The notes below the pieces were generated by a model that saw only the letters and a list, made by a program, of their open reading frames with translations, was not told the origin of the DNA and did not search any database. Positions 26,405 to 35,233 of a DNA stretch of 64,000 nt are shown piece by piece (within the stretch, counting starts at the first letter, position 1; the number at the start of each line of letters is the position of its first letter). The stretch is from Actinomadura livida. Lineage in GTDB: Bacteria > Actinomycetota > Actinomycetes > Streptosporangiales > Streptosporangiaceae. Both the position numbers and the translations under genes were made by a program. Location of the stretch: positions 11,861 to 75,860 of the forward strand of contig NZ_BMRO01000010.1 in the NCBI RefSeq assembly GCF_014648675.1, in the 5' to 3' direction.

Positions 26405-28441
26405 ATGACGGCGGGCACGGCGGCCGGCGACGCGCAGGCCATGCCGAAGGGCAGGGACCTGTACGTCGTGCTCGGCGCGCTCATGCTCGCCATGCTGCTC
26501 GCCGCGCTGGACCAGACGATCGTGTCGACGGCGCTGCCGACGATCGTCAGCGAGCTCGGCGGGCTCAACCACCTGGCGTGGGTCGTGACGGCGTACCTGC
26601 TCGCCGCGACCGCCTCGACGCCGCTGTGGGGCAAGCTCGGCGACCAGTACGGGCGCAAGCGGCTCTTCCAGACGTCGATCGTCGTGTTCCTGGTCGGGTC
26701 CGCGCTGTGCGGTCTCTCCCGGGACATGGCGGAGCTGATCGTGTTCCGCGCCTTGCAGGGCCTCGGCGGGGGCGGGCTGATGGTGCTCGTCGTCGCGATC
26801 GTGGGGGACGTGGTGCCGCCGCGCGAGCGCGGCCGCTACCAGGGTCTGTTCGGTGCCGTCTTCGGCGTGTCCAGTGTGTGCGGCCCCCTGCTCGGCGGCT
26901 GGTTCGTCGACAACCTGTCGTGGCGCTGGGTGTTCTACATCAACCTGCCCATCGGCATCCTCGCGCTCCTCGTCACCGCGGCCGTGCTGCCCGCGACCGG
27001 CGAGCGCGAGCGGCACCGCATCGACTACCTGGGGGCGCTGCTGATCGTCGGCTGGGCCGTCGGCCTGGTCCTGGTGGCGACCTGGGGCGGGACGCAGTAC
27101 GACTGGCTCTCCGCGCCGATCATCGGGCTCGCGGTGGGCTCCGTCGTCCTGATCGGGGTCTGGGTGCTGGTGGAGCGCCGCGCCGCCGAGCCGATCATGC
27201 CGCCGCGGCTGTTCGCCGACCGGGTGTTCTCGCTGGGGTCGGCCATCAGCTTCGCGGTCGGCTTCGCGATGTTCGGCGCGCTGACGTTCCTGCCGATCCT
27301 CCTGCAGGTCGTGCACGGCGTGTCGCCCACGGTGTCCGGCCTGTACCTGCTGCCGATGATGCTCGGCATGCTGGCCAGCTCGATCGGCTCCGGGCAGCTG
27401 ATCACCCGGTTCGGCCGCTACAAGATCTTCCCGGTGGTCGGCACCCCGATCATCGCGCTGGCGCTCTACCTGTGCTCGCGGCTGGACGAGAACGCCTCCA
27501 CCCTGTCGATGAGCCTGCGGTTCGCGCTGCTCGGCTTCGGACTCGGCATGGTCATGCAGGTGCTGGTCATCGCCGTCCAGAACGCCGTGTCCTACCGGGA
27601 CCTCGGCGCGGCCACGTCCGGAGTCACGTTCTTCCGGCAGATCGGCGGGTCCTTCGGGGTCGCGGTGTTCGGCTCCATCTTCAGTAACCGGCTCGCCGCC
27701 CACATCGAGGAACTGGCGCGGGTCCTGCCTCCCGGGTTCGATCCCGCAGCCGTCCAGAGCAACCCTCAGCTGCTCGACCGGTTCCCCGCCGAGGTGCAGC
27801 GCGGGGTCCTGCACGCTTACTCGCTTTCGATCGACGCGGTGTTCTTCTGGGCCGTCCCAGTGGCGGGCGTGGCGTTCGTCCTGACGTGGTTCCTGCGTGA
27901 AGTTCCGCTCCGGGCGACGTTGCAGGCGCACGACTACGGCGAGGGCTTCGGCGCGGCGCCGACCGTCCGTTCGTCCCGCCACGAGATGGAGCGCGCACTG
28001 AGCGAACTCATGCGCAAGGACGTGGAGGCCCGCCGCCTCTACGAGCGGCTCGGCGCGCACGCGGGAGTCGCGCTTCCGGCGGGCAGCGTCTGGGCGCTGT
28101 GCCGCATCGCCAAGGACGGGACGGTCCCGGGCCCGGATCTCGCGGAACGCGCCGGTGTCCCGATCGAACACGGCCGTCCGTACGTCGACCGGCTCGTCGA
28201 CGCCGGTTACGTGCTGCGCCGGGAGGGAACGCTCGCCATCACCGGTTCCGGCCAGGCCGTCGCCGAACGGCTCTTCGCCGCGCGCAGGGAGGGCCTGTGC
28301 CGGCTCGTGGACGGATGGGAACCGGAGCAGCATCCGGAGCTTGCGGACGTGCTGACCAGGCTGGCGGAGGCGTCTGTCGGGGACGAGGCGGACGGCGTGA
28401 TCCTCCGCCCTGAATCCGAGCCCGGGAATCCGCGCGCGTAG
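26405..28441 (+). CDS. DHA2-family multidrug exporter with C-terminal winged-helix domain
   Basis: 678 residues. Residues 15-525 are a 14-helix MFS drug exporter: LDQTIVSTALPTIVSELGGL is DHA2 motif D1, GKLGDQYGRKRLF is motif A and GPLLGGWFVDNLSWRWVFYINLPIG is motif C. After the last helix (about residue 505) comes a cytosolic tail of about 165 residues with helices and a winged-helix-like pattern (MRKDVEARRLYERL, SVWALCRIAKDGTVPGPDLAERAGVPIEHGRPYVDRLVDAGYVLRREGTLAIT). This resembles a MarR-type DNA-binding fold. Such fused MDR transporters exist in actinobacteria. The tail might sense substrate or gate transport; DNA binding by a membrane protein is speculative. Confidence 0.88.
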   Translation: MTAGTAAGDAQAMPKGRDLYVVLGALMLAMLLAALDQTIVSTALPTIVSELGGLNHLAWVVTAYLLAATASTPLWGKLGDQYGRKRLFQTSIVVFLVGSALCGLSRDMAELIVFRALQGLGGGGLMVLVVAIVGDVVPPRERGRYQGLFGAVFGVSSVCGPLLGGWFVDNLSWRWVFYINLPIGILALLVTAAVLPATGERERHRIDYLGALLIVGWAVGLVLVATWGGTQYDWLSAPIIGLAVGSVVLIGVWVLVERRAAEPIMPPRLFADRVFSLGSAISFAVGFAMFGALTFLPILLQVVHGVSPTVSGLYLLPMMLGMLASSIGSGQLITRFGRYKIFPVVGTPIIALALYLCSRLDENASTLSMSLRFALLGFGLGMVMQVLVIAVQNAVSYRDLGAATSGVTFFRQIGGSFGVAVFGSIFSNRLAAHIEELARVLPPGFDPAAVQSNPQLLDRFPAEVQRGVLHAYSLSIDAVFFWAVPVAGVAFVLTWFLREVPLRATLQAHDYGEGFGAAPTVRSSRHEMERALSELMRKDVEARRLYERLGAHAGVALPAGSVWALCRIAKDGTVPGPDLAERAGVPIEHGRPYVDRLVDAGYVLRREGTLAITGSGQAVAERLFAARREGLCRLVDGWEPEQHPELADVLTRLAEASVGDEADGVILRPESEPGNPRA

Positions 28442-28483
28442 GCTCACCCGCGGGCGCAGGGCCGAGACTCAGCTCACATGGCG

Positions 28484-28535
28484 TTGCGCCGCGGGCGTTG
28501 TAATCTCATACTGACTAACCGAATCTCACTCGGTT
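28484..28535 (+). promoter_or_regulatory. Thiolase promoter with inverted-repeat operator
   Basis: TTGCGC (28484-28489) and CATACT (28507-28512) are 17 nt apart and fit a vegetative promoter. Just downstream, AACCGA (28517-28522) and TCGGTT (28530-28535) form a perfect 6-bp inverted repeat around ATCTCAC, positioned at the expected transcription start. A TetR-like regulator of fatty-acid degradation would be a natural ligand, but none is encoded here. Confidence 0.5.
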
Positions 28536-28565
28536 TCGGGACGGAACCCACATTTTGGAGGCGTA

Positions 28566-29711
28566 GTGGCCGAGGCGTACATCGTCGGCGCGGTCCGTAC
28601 CCCTGTCGGTACCAAGAAGGGCGCTCTGAAGGACGTCCACCCGGCCGACCTCGGGGCCCACGTGCTCAAGGAGCTCGTCAACCGCACCGGGGTCGACCCC
28701 TCCGCGGTCGAAGACAACATCATGGGCTGCGTCATGCAGGTCGGCCCGCAGTCCCTCGACATCGCCCGCACCGCGTGGCTGTCGGCGGGCCTGCCGGAGA
28801 ACGTGCCCGGCGTGACCATCGACCGGCAGTGCGGGTCGTCCCAGCAGGCGATCCACTTCGCCGCCCAGGGCGTCCTGTCCGGCACCCAGGACCTCGTCGT
28901 CGCGTCCGGCGTCGAGCAGATGGCCGTCGTGCCGATGGGCTCCTCGGTCGCGATGGCCCTGGAGAAGGGCATGCCCTTCCCCTACGGCGACGGCTGGGCC
29001 GAGCGGTACGGCCAGCAGGAGATCTCCCAGTTCCGCGGCGCGCAGCTGATGTGCGAGAAGTGGGGCTTCAAGCGCCAGGACCTGGAGGAGTTCGCCCTCG
29101 AGAGCCACCAGCGCGCCAGCAAGGCGATCGAGGCGGGCATCTTCGACCGGGAGATCGCCCCCCTCGCCGGCCTGTCCAAGGACGAGGGCGCCCGCCCCGA
29201 CACCACGCTGGAGAAGATGGCCGGCCTGCAGCCCCTCCGCGAGGGCTGGGACATCACCGCCGCCGTCGCCTCGCAGATCTCCGTCGGCGCGTCCGCGCTG
29301 CTCATCGCGTCCGAGGAGGCCGTGAAGCGGCACAACCTGACGCCCCGCGCCCGCATCCACACCCTCTCGGTCTGCGGCTCGGACCCGGTCTACATGCTGA
29401 CCGGCCCGATCCCGGCGACCGAGCGGGCACTGGAGCGCAGCGGCCTGAAGATCGACGACATCGACGTCTTCGAGGTCAACGAGGCGTTCGCCCCGGTGCC
29501 GATGGCGTGGGCCAAGGACACCGGCGCGTCGCTGGAGAAGACGAACCCCAACGGCGGCGCGATCGCCCTCGGCCACCCGCTGGGCGCCACCGGCGGCGTG
29601 CTGATGACCAAGCTGCTGCACGAGCTTGAGCGCACCGGCGGCCGCTACGGCCTCCAGACCATGTGCGAGGGCGGCGGCCAGGCCAACGCCACCATTATTG
29701 AAAGGCTTTAG
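28566..29711 (+). CDS. Thiolase (acetyl-CoA C-acyltransferase)
   Basis: A 381-residue thiolase. N-terminal AYIVGAVRTPVG is typical. The acyl-accepting Cys is in DRQCGSSQQA near residue 89, the catalytic His in GHPLGATGG near residue 340 and the proton-relay Cys in CEGGGQAN near residue 370. It cleaves 3-ketoacyl-CoA or condenses acyl-CoAs. GTG at 28566 has a TTGGAGG ribosome site. It is followed by two hairpins and then an enoyl-CoA hydratase-like gene, so beta-oxidation or polyhydroxyalkanoate metabolism is likely; chain-length preference cannot be read. Confidence 0.92.
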   Translation: MAEAYIVGAVRTPVGTKKGALKDVHPADLGAHVLKELVNRTGVDPSAVEDNIMGCVMQVGPQSLDIARTAWLSAGLPENVPGVTIDRQCGSSQQAIHFAAQGVLSGTQDLVVASGVEQMAVVPMGSSVAMALEKGMPFPYGDGWAERYGQQEISQFRGAQLMCEKWGFKRQDLEEFALESHQRASKAIEAGIFDREIAPLAGLSKDEGARPDTTLEKMAGLQPLREGWDITAAVASQISVGASALLIASEEAVKRHNLTPRARIHTLSVCGSDPVYMLTGPIPATERALERSGLKIDDIDVFEVNEAFAPVPMAWAKDTGASLEKTNPNGGAIALGHPLGATGGVLMTKLLHELERTGGRYGLQTMCEGGGQANATIIERL

Positions 29712-29716
29712 CGACC

Positions 29717-29746
29717 TCGGGTCCTCGCCTGGCGGCTCGGACCCGA
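29717..29746 (+). terminator. First hairpin after the thiolase gene
   Basis: 8-bp perfect stem TCGGGTCC (29717-29724) and GGACCCGA (29739-29746) with a 14-nt loop, beginning 6 nt after the thiolase stop. Confidence 0.55.
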
Positions 29747-29782
29747 ATCGCCAAAGCGGCGAGCGCTGCACCGCTTCGCGCT

Positions 29783-29824
29783 CTGCCCCTTGGAGCATCG
29801 CCTCCGGCTCGCTCCAAGGGGCAG
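29783..29824 (+). terminator. Second, stronger hairpin after the thiolase gene
   Basis: 14-bp perfect stem CTGCCCCTTGGAGC (29783-29796) and GCTCCAAGGGGCAG (29811-29824), loop of 14 nt. It separates the thiolase from the hydratase-like gene, so they are probably not a simple operon. Confidence 0.7.
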
Positions 29825-29877
29825 TTAACGCGCTCGGGTGGTTGATGCGGTCGGGTGGCTAAGGAAGGGGCTGGGGC

Positions 29878-30657
29878 GTGTACGTAACGATCTTGTTCGA
29901 GGTCGCGGACCGCGTCGCCCGGATCACCTTGAACCGGCCTGAAGCGCGCAACGCCCTCAGTGACCCGATGGTCGACGAGCTGCTGGACGCGTTCGAGCGC
30001 GCCAAGGCCGACCCGGACGTGCGGGTCATCGTGCTGACGGGTGCGGGCGACCGGGCGTTCTGCGCGGGCGCCGACCTCGGCGGGCTCGGTGAGCACGGCC
30101 TGGCCGCCCCGGAGGCGATCCGCGCGAGCCCGCCGTTCCGCCTCTTCACGGCGTTCCCGAAGCTCGGCAAGCCCGTCATCGCCAGGCTCGCCGGGCACGC
30201 GGTCGCGGGCGGCCTGGGGCTGGCCGCGGCGTGCGACCTGGTGATCGCCGCGGACGACGTCAAGCTCGCGACCCCTGAGGTCAACGTCGGGCTCTGGCCC
30301 ATGATGATCATGGCGATCATCAACCGGAACGTCGCGCCGAAGCACGCCTTCAAGCTGTACTACACCGGCTCCCGCATCACCGCCGCCGAAGGGCGCGACA
30401 TCGGCCTGGTCAGCGAGGTCGTGCCCCGCGCGGAACTCGACGCACGGGTGGACGAGCTGGCGGGGGTCATCGCGTCCAAGAGCCCGCTCGGCCTGCGGCG
30501 CGGCCGCGACGCCTTCTTCGCCATCGAGGGACGCCCCCTGGAGGACCAGGTGGCGCACCTGCTGGGCGAGCTGGTCGAGCTGGCCGCCACCGAGGACGCC
30601 AAGGAGGGCATCACCGCCTTCCTGGAGAACCGTCCGCCGGACTTCAAGGGCCGCTGA
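29878..30657 (+). CDS. Enoyl-CoA hydratase/isomerase-family protein, one catalytic Glu missing
   Basis: A 259-residue crotonase-fold protein. The oxyanion/CoA segment DRAFCAGADLGGL and the second oxyanion loop HAVAGGLGLAAACDLVIA are present. In classical hydratases the latter reads GGGCELA with a catalytic Glu; here that position is Gly (AGGLGLA). The second catalytic Glu is kept in TPEVNVGL. The motif GLWPMMIMAIINRNV is seen in a crotonase subgroup distinct from FadB-type hydratases. Hydration activity is therefore doubtful; isomerase or another crotonase reaction is possible. GTG at 29878 follows a GGAAGGGG site. Confidence 0.85.
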   Translation: MYVTILFEVADRVARITLNRPEARNALSDPMVDELLDAFERAKADPDVRVIVLTGAGDRAFCAGADLGGLGEHGLAAPEAIRASPPFRLFTAFPKLGKPVIARLAGHAVAGGLGLAAACDLVIAADDVKLATPEVNVGLWPMMIMAIINRNVAPKHAFKLYYTGSRITAAEGRDIGLVSEVVPRAELDARVDELAGVIASKSPLGLRRGRDAFFAIEGRPLEDQVAHLLGELVELAATEDAKEGITAFLENRPPDFKGR

Positions 30658-30676
30658 CGCGCCCGCCGGTCGCGGT

Positions 30677-31786
30677 TCAGCGGCCGGGCGGGTGCATCGG
30701 GCCGTACGGCCCGCCCCCAGTCGGCGCGTAAGGGCCGTTCGGGGGCCGGCCGCCTGCCGGGTAGGGCCCGGTGGGGTACGGGCCGCTGGAGGGCGGCAGA
30801 GGGCCGTGCAGGGCTTCCTGGTACGGCCCGGCGCCGTAGTCGGACGGCGGCAGGAACCGCGGCTGCCCCGGACCGGGAGTGCTGAACGGCGGCGGGGCCG
30901 GCGGGCCCTGCCGCACCGGACCGGGCGGCACTGGACCGGGCGGCACCGGACCGGATGGCGCGGCCCCCGCCATCGCCATCGCCGGGGCGGGCGCGGGAAC
31001 CCACGCGGTCAGGCCGAGGCGCTGCATCCGGCGGGCGCGGCGCTGCGCCAGCCGCCACTCCTCGCGGTGCCGCCGCTCCGCGAGGACGGCCGACAGCACG
31101 ATCTCGGGGCGCGCACCCGGCGGCGGGGGCGGGCTCACCACCTCGGCGACCTGCGCGGCGATCCGCTCTCCCAGCGAGTCGCGGACCTCGGGCAGCAGCT
31201 CCCAGAAGCGCGACAGGTACTGCCGGGCCGTCATCGCCAGCTCGTCCGGCAGCATCGACAGCTCCAGCGAGCGGGCCCACCCGGCGAGCTGCGGCGGCAT
31301 CATCGCCACGGGCCCCGAATGCACCGCCTGGCCGCGCTCCTGGATCACGATCGTCCCGGCGAACAGGTCGCCGAGCCGCTTCCCGCGCCGGTTGCAGAAC
31401 GAGGTGATCAGCGCGGGGGAGCCGTAGAACGTCCAGAACTCGATGAAGCCGGCCAGCGCCCGCACCAGGGCCTGCCGGAACCGGATCGGCCCCCCGTCGT
31501 CGGAGACGACGCGGAGCCCGACGGCCATCTTGCCCAGCGTGCGGCCCCGCGTCAGCGTCTCGAACGCGCACGGGTACCCGACCAGGACGGCGACGACGGC
31601 GAGCAGCGTCAGCCCGATCGCCCACGCCTCGTCGGCGACGAGCGCCGTCATCGCCGTGAAGTAGACGACGATGTTGAGGATCACGAGCTGGAAGATCACG
31701 TCGAGCAGGATGGCGCAGCCCCGGCTGGCCAGGCGCGCGACCCGGATGTCGAGCGCGACGGCCTCGCCGGTGACGAGTTCGGCCAT
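30677..31786 (-). CDS. RDD-family membrane protein with long proline-rich tail
   Basis: 369 residues. An N-terminal RDD domain has the Arg of the first helix start (ASRGCAILLDVIFQLVI) and two Asp-containing helices, with ETLTRGRTLGKMAVGLRVVSDDGGPIRF as core motif and GKRLGDLFAGTIVI at the end. Residues 150-265 are charged and helical; the last ~100 residues are Pro/Gly-rich (GPYPTGPYPAGG) and probably disordered. It is divergent from the SpoIIM-like gene. RDD/SpoIIM/MoxR/DUF58 clustering is common in actinobacteria; role unknown. Confidence 0.88.
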   Translation of the reverse strand: MAELVTGEAVALDIRVARLASRGCAILLDVIFQLVILNIVVYFTAMTALVADEAWAIGLTLLAVVAVLVGYPCAFETLTRGRTLGKMAVGLRVVSDDGGPIRFRQALVRALAGFIEFWTFYGSPALITSFCNRRGKRLGDLFAGTIVIQERGQAVHSGPVAMMPPQLAGWARSLELSMLPDELAMTARQYLSRFWELLPEVRDSLGERIAAQVAEVVSPPPPPGARPEIVLSAVLAERRHREEWRLAQRRARRMQRLGLTAWVPAPAPAMAMAGAAPSGPVPPGPVPPGPVRQGPPAPPPFSTPGPGQPRFLPPSDYGAGPYQEALHGPLPPSSGPYPTGPYPAGGRPPNGPYAPTGGGPYGPMHPPGR

Positions 31787-31864
31787 GTCCTGCTCCTCCG
31801 GTTGCCGACCGCCCGGGCGATTGCCGAGGCAGGTCCATTTTGCCGGTTCGACAGATGAAGACGT

Positions 31865-31870
31865 TAGTCT
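31865..31870 (+). promoter_or_regulatory. Leaderless -10 box (TAGTCT)
   Basis: TAGTCT followed by 6 nt (CCCCGG) and the GTG start of the SpoIIM-like gene. A TTGCCG 19 nt upstream (31840-31845) may be the -35. No ribosome site is visible. Confidence 0.55.
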
Positions 31871-31876
31871 CCCCGG

Positions 31877-32872
31877 GTGGACGTTGACGCCTACGTGGCC
31901 GCGCACAACGCCGAGTGGCAGCGCCTTGAATGGCTCATCAACCGCGGCCGCAGGCTGACCGGCGCGGAAGCCGACGAGCTGGTCGAGCTCTACCAGCGGG
32001 CGGCGACGCACCTGTCGGTCGTCAGGTCGAGTTCGCCCGACCCCCAGCTCGTGGGCCGGCTGTCGTCCCTCGTGGCGCGCGGCAGGGCCGCGGTGGCCGG
32101 AGCGCAGGCGCCGCTCTGGCGGGACGTCACCCGGTTCGCGAAGGTGTCGTTCCCGGTGGTCGCCTACCGGGCGCGGTGGTGGTGGCTCGGCTGCGCCGTC
32201 CTCGGCAACCTGGTGTCGCTCGCCCTGGCGATCTGGATCGTGCACAGCCCCGAGGTGCAGGCGAGCCTGGGGACGCCGGACGAGATCCGCGAACTGGTGG
32301 AGCACGACTTCGCCAACTACTACACCGAGCACTCCGCGTCCTCGTTCGCGTTCCAGGTGTGGGTCAACAACGCCTGGGTGTCGGCGGTCGCGCTGATATT
32401 CGGCATCCTGCTCGGCATCCCCACCGTGTACGTGCTGCTGCTGAACCAGATCAACCTCGGCCTGATCGGCGGCCTGATGTTCGCCTACGGCAAGGGCGAC
32501 GTCTTCTTCGGGCTGATCCTCCCGCACGGCCTGCTCGAACTCACCGCCGTCTACCTGGCGTGCGCCGGGGGACTGAAACTCGGCTGGACCATCATCGATC
32601 CGGGGCCGCGCCGCCGCGGGCAGGCCCTCGCCGAGGAGGGGCGCGCCGCCGTGAGCATCGCCATCGGCCTCGTCGCGGTGCTGCTGGTGTCCGGCCTCAT
32701 CGAGGGGTTCGTCACCGGCTGGGTGCACGTCACATGGCTGCGCATCGCGATCGGCGTGGTCGCCGAGGTGGCGTTCCTCGCCTACGTGATCGTCTTCGGC
32801 CGTCGCGCCGTCCGCGAGGGCGAGACCGGCGACGCCGACCTGCGCCCCGACATGGCCCCGGTAGCGGGATAG
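31877..32872 (+). CDS. SpoIIM-like (stage II sporulation protein M) membrane protein
   Basis: A 331-residue protein. An N-terminal soluble helical part (VDAYVAAHNAEWQRLEWLINRGRRLTGAEADELVELYQRA) precedes about five helices. The hallmark is NNAWVSAVALIFGILLGIPTVYVLLLNQINLGLIGGLMFAYGK followed by ILPHGLLELTAVYLACAGG, with a conserved PHG...E motif. In Bacillus SpoIIM helps cell-wall remodelling during engulfment; the actinobacterial homologues are not understood. The gene sits between the RDD gene and the convergent DUF58 operon. GTG at 31877 is set by the -10 box 6 nt upstream. Confidence 0.88.
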   Translation: MDVDAYVAAHNAEWQRLEWLINRGRRLTGAEADELVELYQRAATHLSVVRSSSPDPQLVGRLSSLVARGRAAVAGAQAPLWRDVTRFAKVSFPVVAYRARWWWLGCAVLGNLVSLALAIWIVHSPEVQASLGTPDEIRELVEHDFANYYTEHSASSFAFQVWVNNAWVSAVALIFGILLGIPTVYVLLLNQINLGLIGGLMFAYGKGDVFFGLILPHGLLELTAVYLACAGGLKLGWTIIDPGPRRRGQALAEEGRAAVSIAIGLVAVLLVSGLIEGFVTGWVHVTWLRIAIGVVAEVAFLAYVIVFGRRAVREGETGDADLRPDMAPVAG

Positions 32873-32894
32873 GCGCCCTCGCAGCCGCCGGGCC

Positions 32895-34187
32895 TTACAG
32901 GCGCCCTGCGGCCTTGAGGGCGAGGTAGGCGTCGGCCAGGGCCGGGGCTATCTCGTCGGGCGGCGCGTCGACCACCTCGACGCCGTGGCCGCGCAGTTCC
33001 GCGGTGAGGCGGCGGCGGTCGGCGCGGGCGCGTTCGGCGGCGGCCGCGTCGTACACGGACGCGAGGTCGCCGCGTCCCGCCGCCATCTCCCCGACCCGCG
33101 GATCCGACACCGCGGCGATCATGACCAGGTGCCGGGCGGTGAGCTGCGGCAGCAGCGGCAGCAGGCCCTCCTCCATCGCGGCGGTGTTCAGCTCGGTGAG
33201 CAGGACGACCAGGCACCGCTGCCTGACCCGCGCCATCAGCGTCGACACCATCCCGGCCGCGTCGCACTCGATGAGCTCCGGCTCCAGCGGCGCGAAGGCG
33301 TGCACCATCGCGGGCAGCAGGTCCGTGCGGGAGGCGCCCTCGACGCGGGCGCGGACCCGCCGGTCGTAGGCCAGCATGTCGACGCGGTCGCCGGCGCGGG
33401 ACGCGAGGGCGCCCAGCAGCATCGCGGCGTCCATGGAGCAGTCGAGGCGGGGGATGTCCCCCACGCGGCCCGCGGACGTGCGGCCGGTGTCGAGGACCAG
33501 GTAGATGCGCCGGTCGCGTTCGGGACGCCACGTCCGGACGACCACGTCGTTGCGTCGCGCGGTGGCGCGCCAGTCGATGGAGCGGACGTCGTCGCCGTCC
33601 ACGTACTCGCGCAGGGAGTCGAACTCGGTTCCCTGCCCTCGGATCAGCGCCACGTGGGCGCCGGTCAGTTCGCGCAACCGCGCGAGCTTGGCGGGAAGGT
33701 GGCGGCGCGACGGAAACGCCGGCAGGACGCGTACCGTCCAGGGCGCGGGCCGCGAAAGCTGCCGCGCGGCCAGCCCGAGCGGTCCGACAGAGCGGACCAC
33801 GACGGTGACGGCCTTCCGGTCGCCCCGGCGTGTCGGCGTCAACGTCATATCGACGCGGCGCCGCTCCCCGGCCGGAACGTTCACTTTGACCATGCGGGGC
33901 GTGGCGCCGGCGCTGGGCGGCCACACGTCCCGCAGGCGCGCCTTGAGACGCCGCCGGCCGAGGTTCTCCACGATGAGCGAGACCGTGGCCGTCTCACCGA
34001 GACGGACGTTCTTGTCGCCCGCGCGGTGGAAGCGCAGTGCGCGCACGTTCCCGGCCAGGGCGACGTCCAGGACGACGCCCAGGAACAGCGCGCCCCACAC
34101 CGCGAACAGCGTCCACCAGCTCGGCACGAACAGCGGGACGAGCGCGCCGAGGAGCGCCAGCAGGCCCAGACGCCCGGTCAGCGCCAT
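32895..34187 (-). CDS. DUF58 protein (VWA-like MoxR partner)
   Basis: 430 residues. Two N-terminal helices (GLLALLGALVPLFVPSWWTLFAVWGALFLGVVLDVALAG) anchor it. A beta-rich segment follows and then the DUF58 signature EFDSLREYVDGDDVRSIDWRATARRNDVVVRTW. The C-terminal half is VWA-like (YLVLDTGRTSAGRV, AAMLLGALASRAGDRVDMLAY). DUF58 proteins work with MoxR AAA+ ATPases in chaperone-like maturation of envelope proteins (family knowledge). Its ATG shares one base with the moxR stop (TGATG), so translation is coupled. Confidence 0.9.
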   Translation of the reverse strand: MALTGRLGLLALLGALVPLFVPSWWTLFAVWGALFLGVVLDVALAGNVRALRFHRAGDKNVRLGETATVSLIVENLGRRRLKARLRDVWPPSAGATPRMVKVNVPAGERRRVDMTLTPTRRGDRKAVTVVVRSVGPLGLAARQLSRPAPWTVRVLPAFPSRRHLPAKLARLRELTGAHVALIRGQGTEFDSLREYVDGDDVRSIDWRATARRNDVVVRTWRPERDRRIYLVLDTGRTSAGRVGDIPRLDCSMDAAMLLGALASRAGDRVDMLAYDRRVRARVEGASRTDLLPAMVHAFAPLEPELIECDAAGMVSTLMARVRQRCLVVLLTELNTAAMEEGLLPLLPQLTARHLVMIAAVSDPRVGEMAAGRGDLASVYDAAAAERARADRRRLTAELRGHGVEVVDAPPDEIAPALADAYLALKAAGRL

Positions 34188-35233
34188 CAGCGCGGGGCGG
34201 GGACGTGGGCGAGGATGCCCTCCAGCACGCCGTCGGCCGTCGCGCCCTCCAGTTCCGCCTCGGGACGGAGCTGGACGCGGTGCCGCAGCGTGGGCCTGGC
34301 CAGCGCCTTCACGTCGTCCGGCGTCACGTAGTCGCGGCCCGACAGCCACGCCCACGCGCGGGACGTCGCGAGCAGCGCCGTGGCACCCCGCGGGGACACG
34401 CCCAGCTGGAGCGACGGGGACTGCCGGGTGGCGCGGCACAGGTCGACGACGTAGGCGGCGACCTTGGGGTCCAGGTGGATGGCCCTGACCGCGGCCCGGC
34501 CGGCGGCCAGTTCGCTCGCGCCTGCGACGGGCCGCACCTCCGACAGGTCGCGCGGGTCGAAACCGGCCGCGTGCCGCTGGAGCATGGAGATCTCTTCGTC
34601 CCGGGTGGGAACGGGCACGGTCAGCTTGACCAGGAACCTGTCGAGCTGGGCCTCGGGCAGGGGGTAGGTGCCCTCGTACTCGATCGGGTTCTGCGTCGCG
34701 CACACCATGAACGGGTCGGGCAGAGGACGCGCGGTGCCCTCCACGGAGACCTGCCGCTCCTCCATGGCCTCCAGGAGGGAGGCCTGCGTCTTCGGAGGCG
34801 TGCGGTTGATCTCGTCGGCGAGCAGGAGGTTGGTGAAGACCGGCCCCTCGCGGAACTCGAACTCCGCGGTCCTGTTGTCGTACACCAGCGAACCGGTCAC
34901 GTCGCCCGGCATCAGGTCAGGGGTGAACTGGACGCGCTTGAAGTCCAGGTCGAGTGCGCGTGACAGCGTCTTGATGAGCAGCGTCTTCGCCGTACCTGGG
35001 ACGCCCTCCAGCAGGACGTGGCCGCGGCAGAGCAGCGCGATGACCAGACCGGTCACCACGGAGTCCTGGCCGACGACCGTCTTGGCGACCTCACCGCGCA
35101 GCGCCGTGAGCGCCGCGCGGGCCGTCTCGCCCTGGCGGCGCGTCTCCTCGGAGATCCCGCTCGGCGGAGTATCGCTCAAGGCGCCCGCGCCGCCGGGCAC
35201 GTCGTCCTTCCCGAGCTCTACTGGGTGGTTCAA
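34187..35233 (-). CDS. moxR: MoxR-family AAA+ ATPase
   Basis: A 348-residue AAA+ ATPase. Walker A is GVPGTAKT, Walker B LLLADEINRTPPKTQ, sensor 1 ATQNPIEYEGTYPLPEAQLDRF; the C-terminal AAA lid ends near EGILAHVPAPR. It would energise the DUF58 partner. The TTG at 35233 overlaps the DUF4350 stop by 4 nt (TTGA), which supports coupling; no better in-frame start is obvious before the conserved region. Confidence 0.92.
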   Translation of the reverse strand: MNHPVELGKDDVPGGAGALSDTPPSGISEETRRQGETARAALTALRGEVAKTVVGQDSVVTGLVIALLCRGHVLLEGVPGTAKTLLIKTLSRALDLDFKRVQFTPDLMPGDVTGSLVYDNRTAEFEFREGPVFTNLLLADEINRTPPKTQASLLEAMEERQVSVEGTARPLPDPFMVCATQNPIEYEGTYPLPEAQLDRFLVKLTVPVPTRDEEISMLQRHAAGFDPRDLSEVRPVAGASELAAGRAAVRAIHLDPKVAAYVVDLCRATRQSPSLQLGVSPRGATALLATSRAWAWLSGRDYVTPDDVKALARPTLRHRVQLRPEAELEGATADGVLEGILAHVPAPR

